Shown piece by piece: positions 9,147 to 17,774 of a stretch of DNA of 64,000 nucleotides. The stretch's first letter is position 1. The number at the start of each line of letters is the position of its first letter. The DNA is from RI-92 sp040235555. GTDB taxonomy: Bacteria > Pseudomonadota > Gammaproteobacteria > UBA6429 > Thiohalophilaceae. Made by a program: the position numbers and the translations under genes. The notes under the pieces are model-generated. The model did no database searches, was not told where the DNA came from, and saw only the letters and a program-made list of their open reading frames with translations. The stretch is from assembly GCA_040235555.1 (NCBI GenBank), contig JBECKZ010000175.1, positions 19,279-83,278 on the forward strand. The letters run 5' to 3'.

Positions 9147-9685
9147 ACACAGTGTCTCCGTAGCTAACTTTGTTCATCAAATTCGGCGAGGCACACAACT
9201 TGATCCCAACCTACACGTTCACCCGGGTGTACCAGCGGATGTTTGGCCATCATCTTGTTAGCCTCGATCATAATTTATGGCCTGCTCAATTCCCTAATTT
9301 CCATGACCAGATCTGAATCGTACAAGCACCTCCCTCTCGCAGGCAGACAGGTCATCGAATTCGGCTTCGTTTTAATACGCAAAATACAACAGGTATTTAC
9401 AAATAACTTCTGACGCGTTGTACGTGATATCCAATAATCGAATGGCGAAGACCAGATTCGACAATGTGACAATCTGAATTGCCATTCCGCGTATAGCAGT
9501 TCAGAATACCCATGTAAGCTTAATAATAGACGGAAAACCCGTGACTGGAGAAAGACAGCTTACAGAAGCTGAAGTGAGGAAAATCGTTTCGTGATCTGAG
9601 CACGTGCACTAAACTTTAATACACACCCTTACCGGCCGGGCAAGTGCCCGACCGCTAAGACATTTCTGGTATGGCTGGCGCGTAA
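9147..9685. other. Intergenic region between the sigma factor and FeSOD genes
   Basis: A 539-bp stretch with no convincing gene. A 35-codon frame on the minus strand (9164-9271) has a poor ribosome site. An imperfect hairpin lies at 9633-9654 (see separate entry). The rest is unremarkable and AT-leaning. Confidence 0.6.
9633..9654 (-). terminator. Possible terminator hairpin downstream of the FeSOD gene
   Basis: Arms CGG-C-CGGGC and GCCCG-A-CCG with a 4-nt AAGT loop lie about 30 nt beyond the superoxide dismutase stop codon. The stem is GC-rich but no U-run follows on the minus strand, so intrinsic termination is uncertain; it may only stabilise the mRNA 3' end. Confidence 0.35.
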
Positions 9686-10291
9686 TTATGCCGCCAGTTT
9701 GCGACTGGCCTGCTTGAATTGTTCGTTGACGAATTTCCAGTTCACAACATGCCAGAAGGCTTTGACATAGTCCGGTCTAGCATTGCGATAATCTATATAA
9801 TAAGCATGTTCCCAGACATCACAGGTTAATAGCGGTGTCTGGCCATGGCGTAATGGTGTGTCGGCATCGTGCGTGGTGGTGATGGCCAATTTACCGTCTT
9901 GATCCATTACCAACCAGGTCCAGCCAGAACCGAAATGATTATTCGCTGTGGTCGAGAACTCCGTCTCAAAACTTTCCAATGAACGGAACCTGCGATTGAT
10001 CACATCCAGCACCTCACCCTTAGGTTGTTCACCCGGCGGACACATGCATCGCCAATAGAAGGCATGGTTCCAGGCCTGAGCTGCATTGTTAAAAATCGGG
10101 CCAGTGGCCGTCATGATAATCTCTTCCAATGATTTGTCAGCAAATTCCGTATCCTTGATCCTGTCATTGAGTTTATTAACGTATGCCGCGTGATGCTTAC
10201 CGTAGTGATATTCCAGCGTTTCCATGGAAATATAAGGTGCAAGTGCGTCCATTTCGTACGGGAGCGCCGGAAGTTTGTGCATATTTTCCAT
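9686..10291 (-). CDS. sodB: Iron superoxide dismutase
   Basis: A 201-residue Fe/Mn-family superoxide dismutase that converts superoxide to oxygen and hydrogen peroxide. Metal ligands are visible: His in 'YHYGKHHAAYV' (near 29-33), His in 'AAQAWNHAFYW' (near 80), and Asp/His in 'DVWEHAYYIDY' (near 164-168). The Gln in 'NNAAQAWNH' is the Fe-type discriminator; Mn enzymes have Gly-Gly-His-x-Asn-His. There is no signal peptide, so it is cytoplasmic. A strong AAGGAGG lies 8 nt before the ATG at 10291. It is monocistronic. An ATTATG-N5-CATAAT dyad lies at 10408-10424, about 120 bp upstream, and could be an operator. Confidence 0.96.
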   Translation of the reverse strand: MENMHKLPALPYEMDALAPYISMETLEYHYGKHHAAYVNKLNDRIKDTEFADKSLEEIIMTATGPIFNNAAQAWNHAFYWRCMCPPGEQPKGEVLDVINRRFRSLESFETEFSTTANNHFGSGWTWLVMDQDGKLAITTTHDADTPLRHGQTPLLTCDVWEHAYYIDYRNARPDYVKAFWHVVNWKFVNEQFKQASRKLAA

Positions 10292-10407
10292 TGTGGTGCC
10301 TCCTTGTCGTTATTTAACTTACACTTGATGACGTGCTATGTGACAAGTCGTTGTGTGATTAGTTTTATCTGTCCGACAATTACCTGCGAGTTATTAAATA
10401 AACTGAC

Positions 10408-10424
10408 ATTATGTTTGTCATAAT
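10408..10424. promoter_or_regulatory. Dyad upstream of the FeSOD gene
   Basis: ATTATG (10408-10413) and CATAAT (10419-10424) are perfect 6-bp arms around TTTGT, in an AT-rich region about 117 bp upstream of sodB. This could be a regulator site; it does not match a consensus I can name with confidence. Confidence 0.3.
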
Positions 10425-10523
10425 TACAGATTATATATTCAAGTCTGTTGCAATAAATGGTGTAATAAAATAGACATGGTCACGAGTAAATTCATAAAGG
10501 ATTTTAAATAGCCCAGCACACCG

Positions 10524-10835
10524 ATGACTTCAAAGGTAAATCCACTCAGGCAAGTGTATGGTTTTCTTATCACGCCGATTAGCTGGAAAGATACATTATG
10601 GATGTGGGCTTATGCACTATTGTGGTTTTTCATTGACAATACATCCAAACTCCTGGCTTACCGATTAGTCCACAATCATTCAACGATAACCGCGTGCTAC
10701 TCCGGCCAGCGCGATAAAATACCGGAAACACTGTGTGAACTATTCCTTCAGCTCGATTTTGTTACCGCTCTATTGAACCATCGCTGTGTCTACTGGTCAC
10801 ATTTGACACGACACGTCTCCACAGGTAATGGATGA
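10524..10835 (+). pseudogene. Remnant of the C-terminal end of a plasma-membrane proton-efflux P-type ATPase
   Basis: A 103-codon frame whose residues about 11-48 ('VYGFLITPISWKDTLWMWAY', then 'ALLWFFIDNTSKLLAYRLV') resemble the last transmembrane hairpin and tail of bacterial/archaeal plasma-membrane H+-ATPases, which typically read like 'YG.LMTPI.W....VWGYALAWFL.ND.VKLLAYR'. The phosphorylation domain and the other membrane helices are absent, and an in-frame TAG stands four codons before the ATG. The remaining C-terminal 50 residues look unlike the family. Most likely it is a decayed relic of a deleted pump gene; a small independent membrane protein is the alternative. Confidence 0.5.
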
Positions 10836-11017
10836 TTAACATCGCATAGTTGCCGCGTGTAGCACGTTCACCACGATAGCTGACCCCACGCTACCGTGTG
10901 GCTGGTCTCGTCTTATTCCAAGCTGTCAGCGAACCGGCATACTCAGACAGGCATTTCATCGATTGGGCTTAACAACAATTTCCCGAAGTCATTTAAAAAG
11001 CAAAGCTAGGAGGAATC

Positions 11018-11437
11018 ATGAAGAAACAAATGCTCATTTCTTTCGTTTCGTTATTAGTTGCGTTGTTTGGTGTCAATGTCGCTTACGCAAACACCAATGC
11101 GCAAAAAGAAATTTCGACTGCACTCACTCATGCCGGTTATGCCGAACAAGTCACGAATGTGGATAAAGTACATTTACACCTGCATCATGTCATTAATTGC
11201 CTGGTTGGTACCAAGGGCGTCGGTTTTGATGCCAAGGCGGGTGATCCCTGTATCGGTATGGGCGACGGCGCTATCAAGGATTTTAACTACAAGATGGCAG
11301 ACAAGCTCAGACGCGATATGCTGAAGCAAGCTCTGGAAGACGCCAATTACGGACTAATGACCAACCGTCTTAAGATTGCACGTAATGCGGCAGATCTGGT
11401 TGCCAAGGATTTGAAAAAGGCCGAGGAAGATCTGTAA
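11018..11437 (+). CDS. Small exported protein with a His-rich motif and paired cysteines, unknown function
   Basis: A 139-residue protein with a clear signal peptide (MKKQ, hydrophobic core, cleavage after 'NVAYA' near residue 25) and a perfect AGGAGG ribosome site. The mature protein contains 'VHLHLHHVINCLVGTKGVGF' near residues 50-69 and a second Cys in 'AGDPCIGMGDG', so two cysteines and four histidines cluster in 30 residues. This suggests a metal or haem site in the periplasm. The C-terminal third is helical and ends 'DLKKAEEDL'. I do not recognise a named family with certainty. It is monocistronic, with a long hairpin just after its stop. Confidence 0.82.
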   Translation: MKKQMLISFVSLLVALFGVNVAYANTNAQKEISTALTHAGYAEQVTNVDKVHLHLHHVINCLVGTKGVGFDAKAGDPCIGMGDGAIKDFNYKMADKLRRDMLKQALEDANYGLMTNRLKIARNAADLVAKDLKKAEEDL

Positions 11438-11454
11438 CTCTTACTGGTTTGATT

Positions 11455-11497
11455 GCCGGACTGGTGACTGTCTTGCTTCTACAGATACCGGTCCGGC
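11455..11497 (+). terminator. Long hairpin after the small exported His-motif gene
   Basis: An 11-bp stem GCCGGACTGGT / ACCGGTCCGGC (one G-U pair) continues through a small internal loop into CTGT/ACAG. It begins 18 nt after the stop codon. The U-tract is lacking, so it may terminate weakly or protect the 3' end; it also faces the convergent GGDEF-EAL gene. Confidence 0.45.
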
Positions 11498-11533
11498 ATG
11501 CCATGTCTGACTTACTATTTAAGAAAATTCAGT

Positions 11534-14350
11534 TCAACCATTGGAAATTACTTTCGCATATTGCTCATCCAGGTACCTGACTAGATCATCTGCTGTGAGG
11601 GGTACGCTGAAATAGTTTCCTTGAACAAAATCGCATTTATGTTCACGCAATAACTCCAGCTGCTCCCTGAACTCTACTCCCTCAGCGACCACTTCCATAT
11701 TTAAGGCATGCGCCATTGCAATGATAGACAGTGTCAAGGTGGTTGCCTGTTCATCACCCGGGATATCCCGGGTGAAGGCACGGTCGATTTTCAGGGTATG
11801 CACCGAGAAACGCTTGAGATAACCCAGTGAAGAATAGCCAGTACCAAAATCATCGATTGCAAGTTGTACACCCATGGCACAAAGTTTATTAAACATAGAC
11901 TTGGTATTAACACTTTCATCCAGCAACAGGCTTTCTGTGATTTCCAGTTCCAGGGACTGCGGCAACATGCCGGTGCTGGAGATAGTCTTTTCCACTGTAT
12001 CAATAAAATTTTCCCGCATGAATTGCCGACTGGAAATATTTACTGCCAGCTTCTCTGGGGCAATATTTTTTTTCCGCCATTCCTGAAACTGACTACAGGC
12101 ATTTTGTAACACCCATTCGCCAATCGGTTCAATCAGACCACAATCCTCCGCCAGTGAAATAAATTGGGCCGGTGTAACAAGACCGATATCTGGGTGATTC
12201 CAGCGAATAAGTGCCTCAACGGCGTTAACCCTCCCGCTGCCAAGATCGATCTGCGGCTGGTAGTAAAGACAGAATTCATCACGCTCGAGTGCATGTCGCA
12301 GAGCTGTTTCCATTTCAATCCGATGCACAAGCTCCTTGTTCATGCTTTCCTCAAAAAACTTGTAACGGCCGCGTCCACTTTCCTTGGCATGATACATAGC
12401 CGCATCCGCATGAGCCAGCAGCGACTTATTATCGACGCCATCCTCAGGGTAAATCACAATACCTACACTGGCATTGATAAATATCTCGCGTGCGTTGATA
12501 ACATACGGTCTGCTGATTTCAGAAATTATGTGTTCCGCGATATAGCCTGCATCCTTAGGACTGGAAACACTTGATAGCAGAATAACGAACTCATCGCCAC
12601 CAAGCCGTGACACCGTATCAGTTTCCCGCACACAGTTTCGCATTCTTTCTGCTACTTTGCGTAGCAACTTGTCACCACTTGCATGTCCAAGTGAATCATT
12701 AATATTCTTGAACCGGTCCAGATCAATATAGAGTATGGCAGCCCTTTCCTTATTGCGACGTGCACGAATAATATGCTGTTCCAAGCGGTCGTTAAATAGC
12801 TGTCTGTTCGGCAAATCGGTCAAAAAGTCAAAATGCGCCTGGCGATATAACTTTTCATCCCGGTCTGCAGTTGCCAGTGCTACTGCAAGTCTATCAATTA
12901 TATCGCGAACTGAATCGGGTTCTTCTACTTTCTCGGTCAAATCCGACCTGTATCCCAGGCTGAAAATTGCCCGTAGGCCTCCATTGAGCAAAATCGGGCA
13001 CGTCTGTGCAGTCGTCACACCCTGATTGATTATTGTTTGCAGACATTGCAAGGGCTGCGTTTTTAAATCCTGCAGTTTAACGTCCTCATAGGTTAGTAGT
13101 TGATTAACTTCACTTGATGGAAGCTTTGCCTTTTCAACAACCGCTGGCCGGTTATCTCCGACATCCTTGATATATGTCCAGCCTGCTGTTGTATCCGATT
13201 TATCCAGGAGAGTAATCACCATAAAATCGCAGGAAATAATCTTATGCGCCGTGTCAAAAATATTTGCCAGTACGACATCCAGGTCTGGATAGGTCAGGAT
13301 AAGGTGATCAATATCTGAGAGTACCTTCAGGATATTAAATTGTTTTTCCAGCCTGGCAGCCATTATATTAAAAGAATCGCCCAATTCCCCAAATTCATCC
13401 TTGGTATCAACATTTACTTTTTCACCAAATTCATATCTAGCGAGTCGTCTGGTAGCACCCACCAGTCTTTCCAAAGGAAACATGATCCTTCGCACTTGAA
13501 TCAGGCTCAACAATAAAACTGTCAGAAGTGAAAATAATATTATCAGAGGGAAAATTTTGTGATACGCATAAACGGGCAGGAGTGCTTCCGATTCTGATCG
13601 GCTCGATATGATTTTCCAGTCCGTTCCGTAAAAATTGGATTTAATAAATAGGCCCCAGGCAACAGCCAGATTCTTACCATCGTTATTGTTCCAGCTTAAT
13701 CTCCTCGAATCTGCTTGTCCGGACATTTCTCTGACTTTTTCCTGTAATGCCTTATAACTTTGGTTTGGGCAAAATAACACCTTACCATTATCATCAATCA
13801 CACAGAGAAAGGTTGAAAACGGCAGGCTATCCTTGTTTCCCCATAAAAAGTTATTATTCAATTCCGCTACTAGTGTCACTACTTTATTATTTTTTACTAT
13901 CGTAGTAACACGCCGCAGGTAAAGCTTCGCGCCACCATCAATTCCAGACTTGCTAAACAAAATAGATTTATTTTCCGTTTGGGCATTCTGATAATCGAGT
14001 GGCAAACGGTCTGCAGGAACCATTTCTAAACGTAGTGCATCAATTTGATGTTCGGTATCAAATATTTTTAGAACGTGACCATTCTGATCGGCAAGTACCT
14101 CATCCTGATGTAACTGGGACAGTTTTCGTAGCTTGTTATCGACAAGTAATAACCTGTCGAGCACCGCCATACCATATAATTTACTTGCGTGCTGTAATTG
14201 CTTATAAGACTGCTGGACAAGCAGATCAGTCACATAAGTAAATGAGTAAAAAGCCGTTACCGCAATGGGAACCAGTGTTGAAATAAAGAACAGCCAGATG
14301 ACACGCCTTGCTACTTTGCTGCGGTAAAAAGCGAAGTTAAATCGCATCAC
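11534..14350 (-). CDS. Membrane HAMP-GAF-GGDEF-EAL cyclic-di-GMP signalling protein
   Basis: A 938-residue protein. TM helix 1 lies at about 15-37 and a periplasmic Cache-like sensor at about 40-270. TM helix 2 (about 272-292) is followed by a HAMP linker ('PLERLVGATRRLARYEFGEK') and a GAF-like region (about 345-500). The GGDEF domain has GGDEF at 584-588 and an RETD inhibitory site before it. The EAL domain has EAL at 712-714, 'DDFGTGYSS' and 'AEGVE'. Both catalytic signatures are intact, so it may be bifunctional. It starts 12 nt after the prepilin gene on the same strand, suggesting a shared transcript and a role in pilus or surface behaviour. Confidence 0.94.
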   Translation of the reverse strand: MMRFNFAFYRSKVARRVIWLFFISTLVPIAVTAFYSFTYVTDLLVQQSYKQLQHASKLYGMAVLDRLLLVDNKLRKLSQLHQDEVLADQNGHVLKIFDTEHQIDALRLEMVPADRLPLDYQNAQTENKSILFSKSGIDGGAKLYLRRVTTIVKNNKVVTLVAELNNNFLWGNKDSLPFSTFLCVIDDNGKVLFCPNQSYKALQEKVREMSGQADSRRLSWNNNDGKNLAVAWGLFIKSNFYGTDWKIISSRSESEALLPVYAYHKIFPLIILFSLLTVLLLSLIQVRRIMFPLERLVGATRRLARYEFGEKVNVDTKDEFGELGDSFNIMAARLEKQFNILKVLSDIDHLILTYPDLDVVLANIFDTAHKIISCDFMVITLLDKSDTTAGWTYIKDVGDNRPAVVEKAKLPSSEVNQLLTYEDVKLQDLKTQPLQCLQTIINQGVTTAQTCPILLNGGLRAIFSLGYRSDLTEKVEEPDSVRDIIDRLAVALATADRDEKLYRQAHFDFLTDLPNRQLFNDRLEQHIIRARRNKERAAILYIDLDRFKNINDSLGHASGDKLLRKVAERMRNCVRETDTVSRLGGDEFVILLSSVSSPKDAGYIAEHIISEISRPYVINAREIFINASVGIVIYPEDGVDNKSLLAHADAAMYHAKESGRGRYKFFEESMNKELVHRIEMETALRHALERDEFCLYYQPQIDLGSGRVNAVEALIRWNHPDIGLVTPAQFISLAEDCGLIEPIGEWVLQNACSQFQEWRKKNIAPEKLAVNISSRQFMRENFIDTVEKTISSTGMLPQSLELEITESLLLDESVNTKSMFNKLCAMGVQLAIDDFGTGYSSLGYLKRFSVHTLKIDRAFTRDIPGDEQATTLTLSIIAMAHALNMEVVAEGVEFREQLELLREHKCDFVQGNYFSVPLTADDLVRYLDEQYAKVISNG

Positions 14351-14362
14351 GAAACCCGATTG

Positions 14363-14956
14363 CTAATAATTGCTCGCGAGGCCGACAAAACTGCCATTAT
14401 TTGCCCGCACGATGTCGTCCTGGCTGGCTTTAGCGGTCAATGGTGATGAACTCTGACCATCCTTGCCAGAACTGTATAGGTCATAGTCGGTATTTAGCGG
14501 GACCAGATTATGGTCCTTACGCACATTACCGATATTTGCCGTGGCGATATTAAGGTAATGATATGGATTACCCCAGGGGTCTGTTAAGTTGCCCATACCC
14601 AGGACAGCCAGTGATGCAGGATAAACTTTGTTATCATCATGGAAATCGTCGATTGCAAGACTCATGACACGTATCTGTTTTACTGCATTGGCGACCTTGG
14701 CAGCATCGACGTAACCGCTGTAGGAAACGAAGGCGATACTGGCCAGCACACCAATGATTGCTACTGCCACCATTAACTCCAGTAAGGTGAATCCGTACTG
14801 ATTGGCAAACCATACTGATGATAAGCGGGCATTCACTTCTGGACAGTTACTCGCTTTCTCAATGGCACCGTTACCTGCCATGTTTCTGGCGGGAATACCA
14901 TCACATTGGTTGGGCTGCATGACGACATGCGTTATTGTTGGCTCAAGCACTGACAT
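14363..14956 (-). CDS. Type IV prepilin / GspG-like pseudopilin
   Basis: A protein with the prepilin signature 'GFTLLELMVAVAIIGVLASI': cleavage after Gly55, N-methylated Phe56, Glu at +5. The C-terminal part 'DPWGNPYHYLN' and 'YDLYSSGKDGQ' resembles GspG major pseudopilins, including the calcium-site region. The open frame gives a 55-residue leader, far longer than the usual 6-20. A GTG at 14836 would give a normal 15-residue leader (starting at Val41) but has a poor ribosome site, so the start is uncertain. No other pilus or type II secretion gene is here. The GGDEF-EAL gene follows after 12 nt. Confidence 0.85.
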   Translation of the reverse strand: MSVLEPTITHVVMQPNQCDGIPARNMAGNGAIEKASNCPEVNARLSSVWFANQYGFTLLELMVAVAIIGVLASIAFVSYSGYVDAAKVANAVKQIRVMSLAIDDFHDDNKVYPASLAVLGMGNLTDPWGNPYHYLNIATANIGNVRKDHNLVPLNTDYDLYSSGKDGQSSSPLTAKASQDDIVRANNGSFVGLASNY

Positions 14957-15404
14957 TGTTTTACTTAATTTTTATATTGAAATTTGTGCTACTCATGGAC
15001 AATCTTAAAAGCTGTTCCACTGTGTCCCTGGTTTGCATAAGTTAACAATATTTAACAGTTTAAAGTGAAAACTCCCTAAGCAACAGAGAGCGTAGTCACA
15101 AATACCCTTTCCTGTACAGCGGATTTTCACAACTTTAAATTAGCATCATAACTAATTGATTTTAATCTATTTTGAAAACTAATACATTATCTCTTCTACA
15201 GGCTTGTGTGTGCCGGTTGCCCGATATTTTTATCAACTGGACCAGACTGGAAAATTTGTTATCGCTCAAGTTTATACATTAGCTACCATTTATATTAGAA
15301 TTATCTAATTTATCGCCTCACGGGAACTTGTGCGAACTGGAAACCCTCTCCCCTGAGTGCTCTAAAATACCAAGCCCGTTAATCGCCAACATCAGGGAAT
15401 TACC
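14957..15404. other. Intergenic promoter region
   Basis: A 448-bp AT-rich stretch between the divergent prepilin and methyltransferase genes. It contains short dyads (for example TTAGA-ATTA-TCTAA near 15297) but no gene, RNA or recognisable -24/-12 element. Confidence 0.6.
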
Positions 15405-16007
15405 ATGTCAGACCTTTTTAAAGAAAAAGCCGGTGACTGGGACGCAAATCAAATGCGTTTGCAGCTGTCATCCGCTATCGGCACCTCGATACTGAACACC
15501 GTACCGTTAGATGAACACATGGCTGTCATGGATTTTGGTGCAGGGACCGGTCTGTTGACTTCGCATGTAGCCCCTCGTGTTAAACAGGTTGCCGCTGTCG
15601 ATACCTCAGCATCGATGCTGGACAAATTATCTGCAAAACCCGAGTTTCAGGGGAAAGTCACCGCTATTTGCCAGGACATTACCGAACATCCCCTGGAACA
15701 ACGCTTTGATCTGATCATCAGCGCCATGGCCATGCACCACGTGGAAGACACCCACGAGCTGTTTGCAGCCTTTGCCGAACATCTGCAGCCTGGTGGCCGG
15801 ATTGCGCTCGCCGATCTGGACAAGGAGGATGGCACATTCCATCCGGTGGATGTTGAAGGTGTATTCCATCACGGGTTTGCACGAGATGAATTACAAAACA
15901 TCATCGAAGCGCAGGGATTTGTGGATATCCGGTTTGAAACCGCCCATACGGTAGACAAAGAGGGTCGGCAATACCCCATCTTTCTTGTCACTGCCACCAA
16001 AGCCTGA
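15405..16007 (+). CDS. Class I SAM-dependent methyltransferase
   Basis: A 200-residue Rossmann-fold methyltransferase of the Methyltransf_11/UbiE-like group. Motif I 'VMDFGAGTGLLTSHVA' lies near residues 40-55, the acidic ribose-binding position is in 'AAVDTSASML', and motif III-like 'LQPGGRIALADL' lies near residue 130. There is no dedicated acceptor domain, so a small-molecule substrate is likely but not identifiable. It is monocistronic, with the ribosome site GGGAA before the ATG. Confidence 0.9.
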   Translation: MSDLFKEKAGDWDANQMRLQLSSAIGTSILNTVPLDEHMAVMDFGAGTGLLTSHVAPRVKQVAAVDTSASMLDKLSAKPEFQGKVTAICQDITEHPLEQRFDLIISAMAMHHVEDTHELFAAFAEHLQPGGRIALADLDKEDGTFHPVDVEGVFHHGFARDELQNIIEAQGFVDIRFETAHTVDKEGRQYPIFLVTATKA

Positions 16008-16343
16008 ACCACGCATCTCCTAAGTAAAATCGGTTTGCAGCCGGACGCTGCACACCGATATTTTGAATCTACCGGCGGCAGGCAACCTCTCTTCCAGGTA
16101 ACCCTCCTGATATTTTCCTGTATCAGCACAAAATGACGCAGTGAAATAATTTCATTGTATTGCTGTCAACCACAAGCTACCTGGTGCGTTTGTAATTGCA
16201 GGATGACGAATAGTTTGGCATTGCGAACCGGTTTGGTTTTGCTGGTGTCAAATATGAAAATTCTTGCTTAGTGGCGAGTCTGAAACTCGCGACCGTCCTG
16301 CCAGATACAAAAACTGTGCTCACCAACCTTGATTGGAGCAACG
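16008..16343. other. Intergenic region with a short hairpin
   Basis: 336 bp with no gene. A hairpin GCGAGT-CTGAA-ACTCGC lies at 16274-16290. Its look ('gcgagt..actcgc gacc') is reminiscent of small interspersed repeats in gammaproteobacteria, but I found no second copy in this window. Confidence 0.5.
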
Positions 16344-17762
16344 ATGCTGCTGACCAGTAATCAGGCGATTGACCGCTTAAGTCTCGGCGCAACCCTGCAA
16401 CTCGATGCAGAACTCCACCGCCACGGTGTGACAGACTGGATCACCGATCAACTGAACCCAGGCACAGAACCCGGTAACCTGCAGGCCCGATTGACCGGGC
16501 TTGCTGCCATCACCCTCAATCCCGCGGAGTTATTCGAACGTTACTGGATCCCCTTCAAACAACGCAAAGATCCGGAACTCAAACAACGTTTCCGTATGCA
16601 GGCACAACAGTTATATATGGAATCCGCCAGCGCTCGCCTGTGGCACGCCAGCGACAGTCCCTGGCAGTTGCGTGAATTGCTGGTGGACTTCTGGTTCAAT
16701 CATTTCAACGTCTTTGTCCATAAGGGGCTGTGTAATCTGTGGACCGGCAGCTTTGAGACCCAGGCCATACGTCCACATGTCCTTGGCCGCTTTTCGGATT
16801 TGTTACTGGCTACCGCCAGGCACCCAGCGATGTTGTTTTATCTCGATAACTGGATGAATACCGCACCGGACTCCGCGTGGGCGCATGGCGCCAGGAAGGG
16901 ACTCAATGAAAACTATGCGCGCGAGTTAATGGAATTGCATACCGTGGGTTTACACTACACCCAGGCCGATGTCGCTGGTGCCACCCGCTTACTGACCGGT
17001 TGGGGACTGCAACGTAAACTCGGTTTTCGTTTCGATCCGAGACGTCACGATTTTGCCGCACAAACAATTCTCGGGCGGCGTTTCAGTGGCGGCGAAGCGG
17101 CCATCACCGATTTTCTCCATTACCTCGCAACCCATCCGGATACGGCACAACACATCGCATTCCGCCTGGCGCAGTATTTTGTCGCGGATCAACCAGCCCC
17201 CCGACTGATTGAGCACATGCGTGTTCGCTATCTTGCCACACAAGGCAACCTGAAAGCCGTCACCCAGGCCATGATCGAACACCCGGAGTTTGCCAGAGCG
17301 GCGACACGCCGGGACAAATTCAGAACGCCGTTTCGTTATGTGATGGCGGTGATGCGCGCAAGCCAGCGTACCCCTCAAAACTGCCGGCCGTTGATCGGAA
17401 CCCTGCACCAGTTGGGTCAACCCTTATATGGCTGCATGACACCTAACGGTTGGGCCAACACACAAGCTGAATGGCTGTCACCGGATGCACTCACGGCACG
17501 TCTCAATTTCGCCGTTGCCCTCGGCGGTGGTTGGTTGCCAGTGTCGCAAGTTAAAGCGGACATGATGATGGCCCCCGCCATGGGCGCAACCCAATCGCTT
17601 ACGCCACAACGACCACACAAACATAATCCGGTTGGGCTGGAGATCGTGCTCGCGGCGCTGGGGACCCGCCTGCCGCGCAAAACCATTGCGGTCGCCAAAC
17701 TGGCACCGCCACCTTTGCAGGCGGCAGTCCTGCTGGGTAGTCCCCAAATGCAATACTGTTGA
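16344..17762 (+). CDS. DUF1800 domain-containing protein
   Basis: A 472-residue DUF1800 protein. Family hallmarks are 'DFWFNHFNVFVHKG' (near 116-129), 'HPAMLFYLDNW' (near 159-169) and 'GLNENYARELMELHTVG' (near 186-202). The function is unknown; genes of this family almost always precede a DUF1501 gene, as here (12-bp gap). The ATG at 16344 is preceded by GGAG at 5 nt, so I preferred it over an in-frame TTG at 16329. No signal peptide is obvious, although the partner has a Tat signal. The C-terminal 60 residues are Pro/Ala-rich. Confidence 0.92.
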   Translation: MLLTSNQAIDRLSLGATLQLDAELHRHGVTDWITDQLNPGTEPGNLQARLTGLAAITLNPAELFERYWIPFKQRKDPELKQRFRMQAQQLYMESASARLWHASDSPWQLRELLVDFWFNHFNVFVHKGLCNLWTGSFETQAIRPHVLGRFSDLLLATARHPAMLFYLDNWMNTAPDSAWAHGARKGLNENYARELMELHTVGLHYTQADVAGATRLLTGWGLQRKLGFRFDPRRHDFAAQTILGRRFSGGEAAITDFLHYLATHPDTAQHIAFRLAQYFVADQPAPRLIEHMRVRYLATQGNLKAVTQAMIEHPEFARAATRRDKFRTPFRYVMAVMRASQRTPQNCRPLIGTLHQLGQPLYGCMTPNGWANTQAEWLSPDALTARLNFAVALGGGWLPVSQVKADMMMAPAMGATQSLTPQRPHKHNPVGLEIVLAALGTRLPRKTIAVAKLAPPPLQAAVLLGSPQMQYC

Positions 17763-17774
17763 ACAGGTGATGCC

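Noticed and set aside
9164..9271. 35-codon frame on the minus strand with protein-like composition (contains 'HPLVHPGERVGWDQVV')
   Set aside because: No ribosome site, in-frame stop two codons upstream, no known family; could be a gene remnant but cannot be supported.
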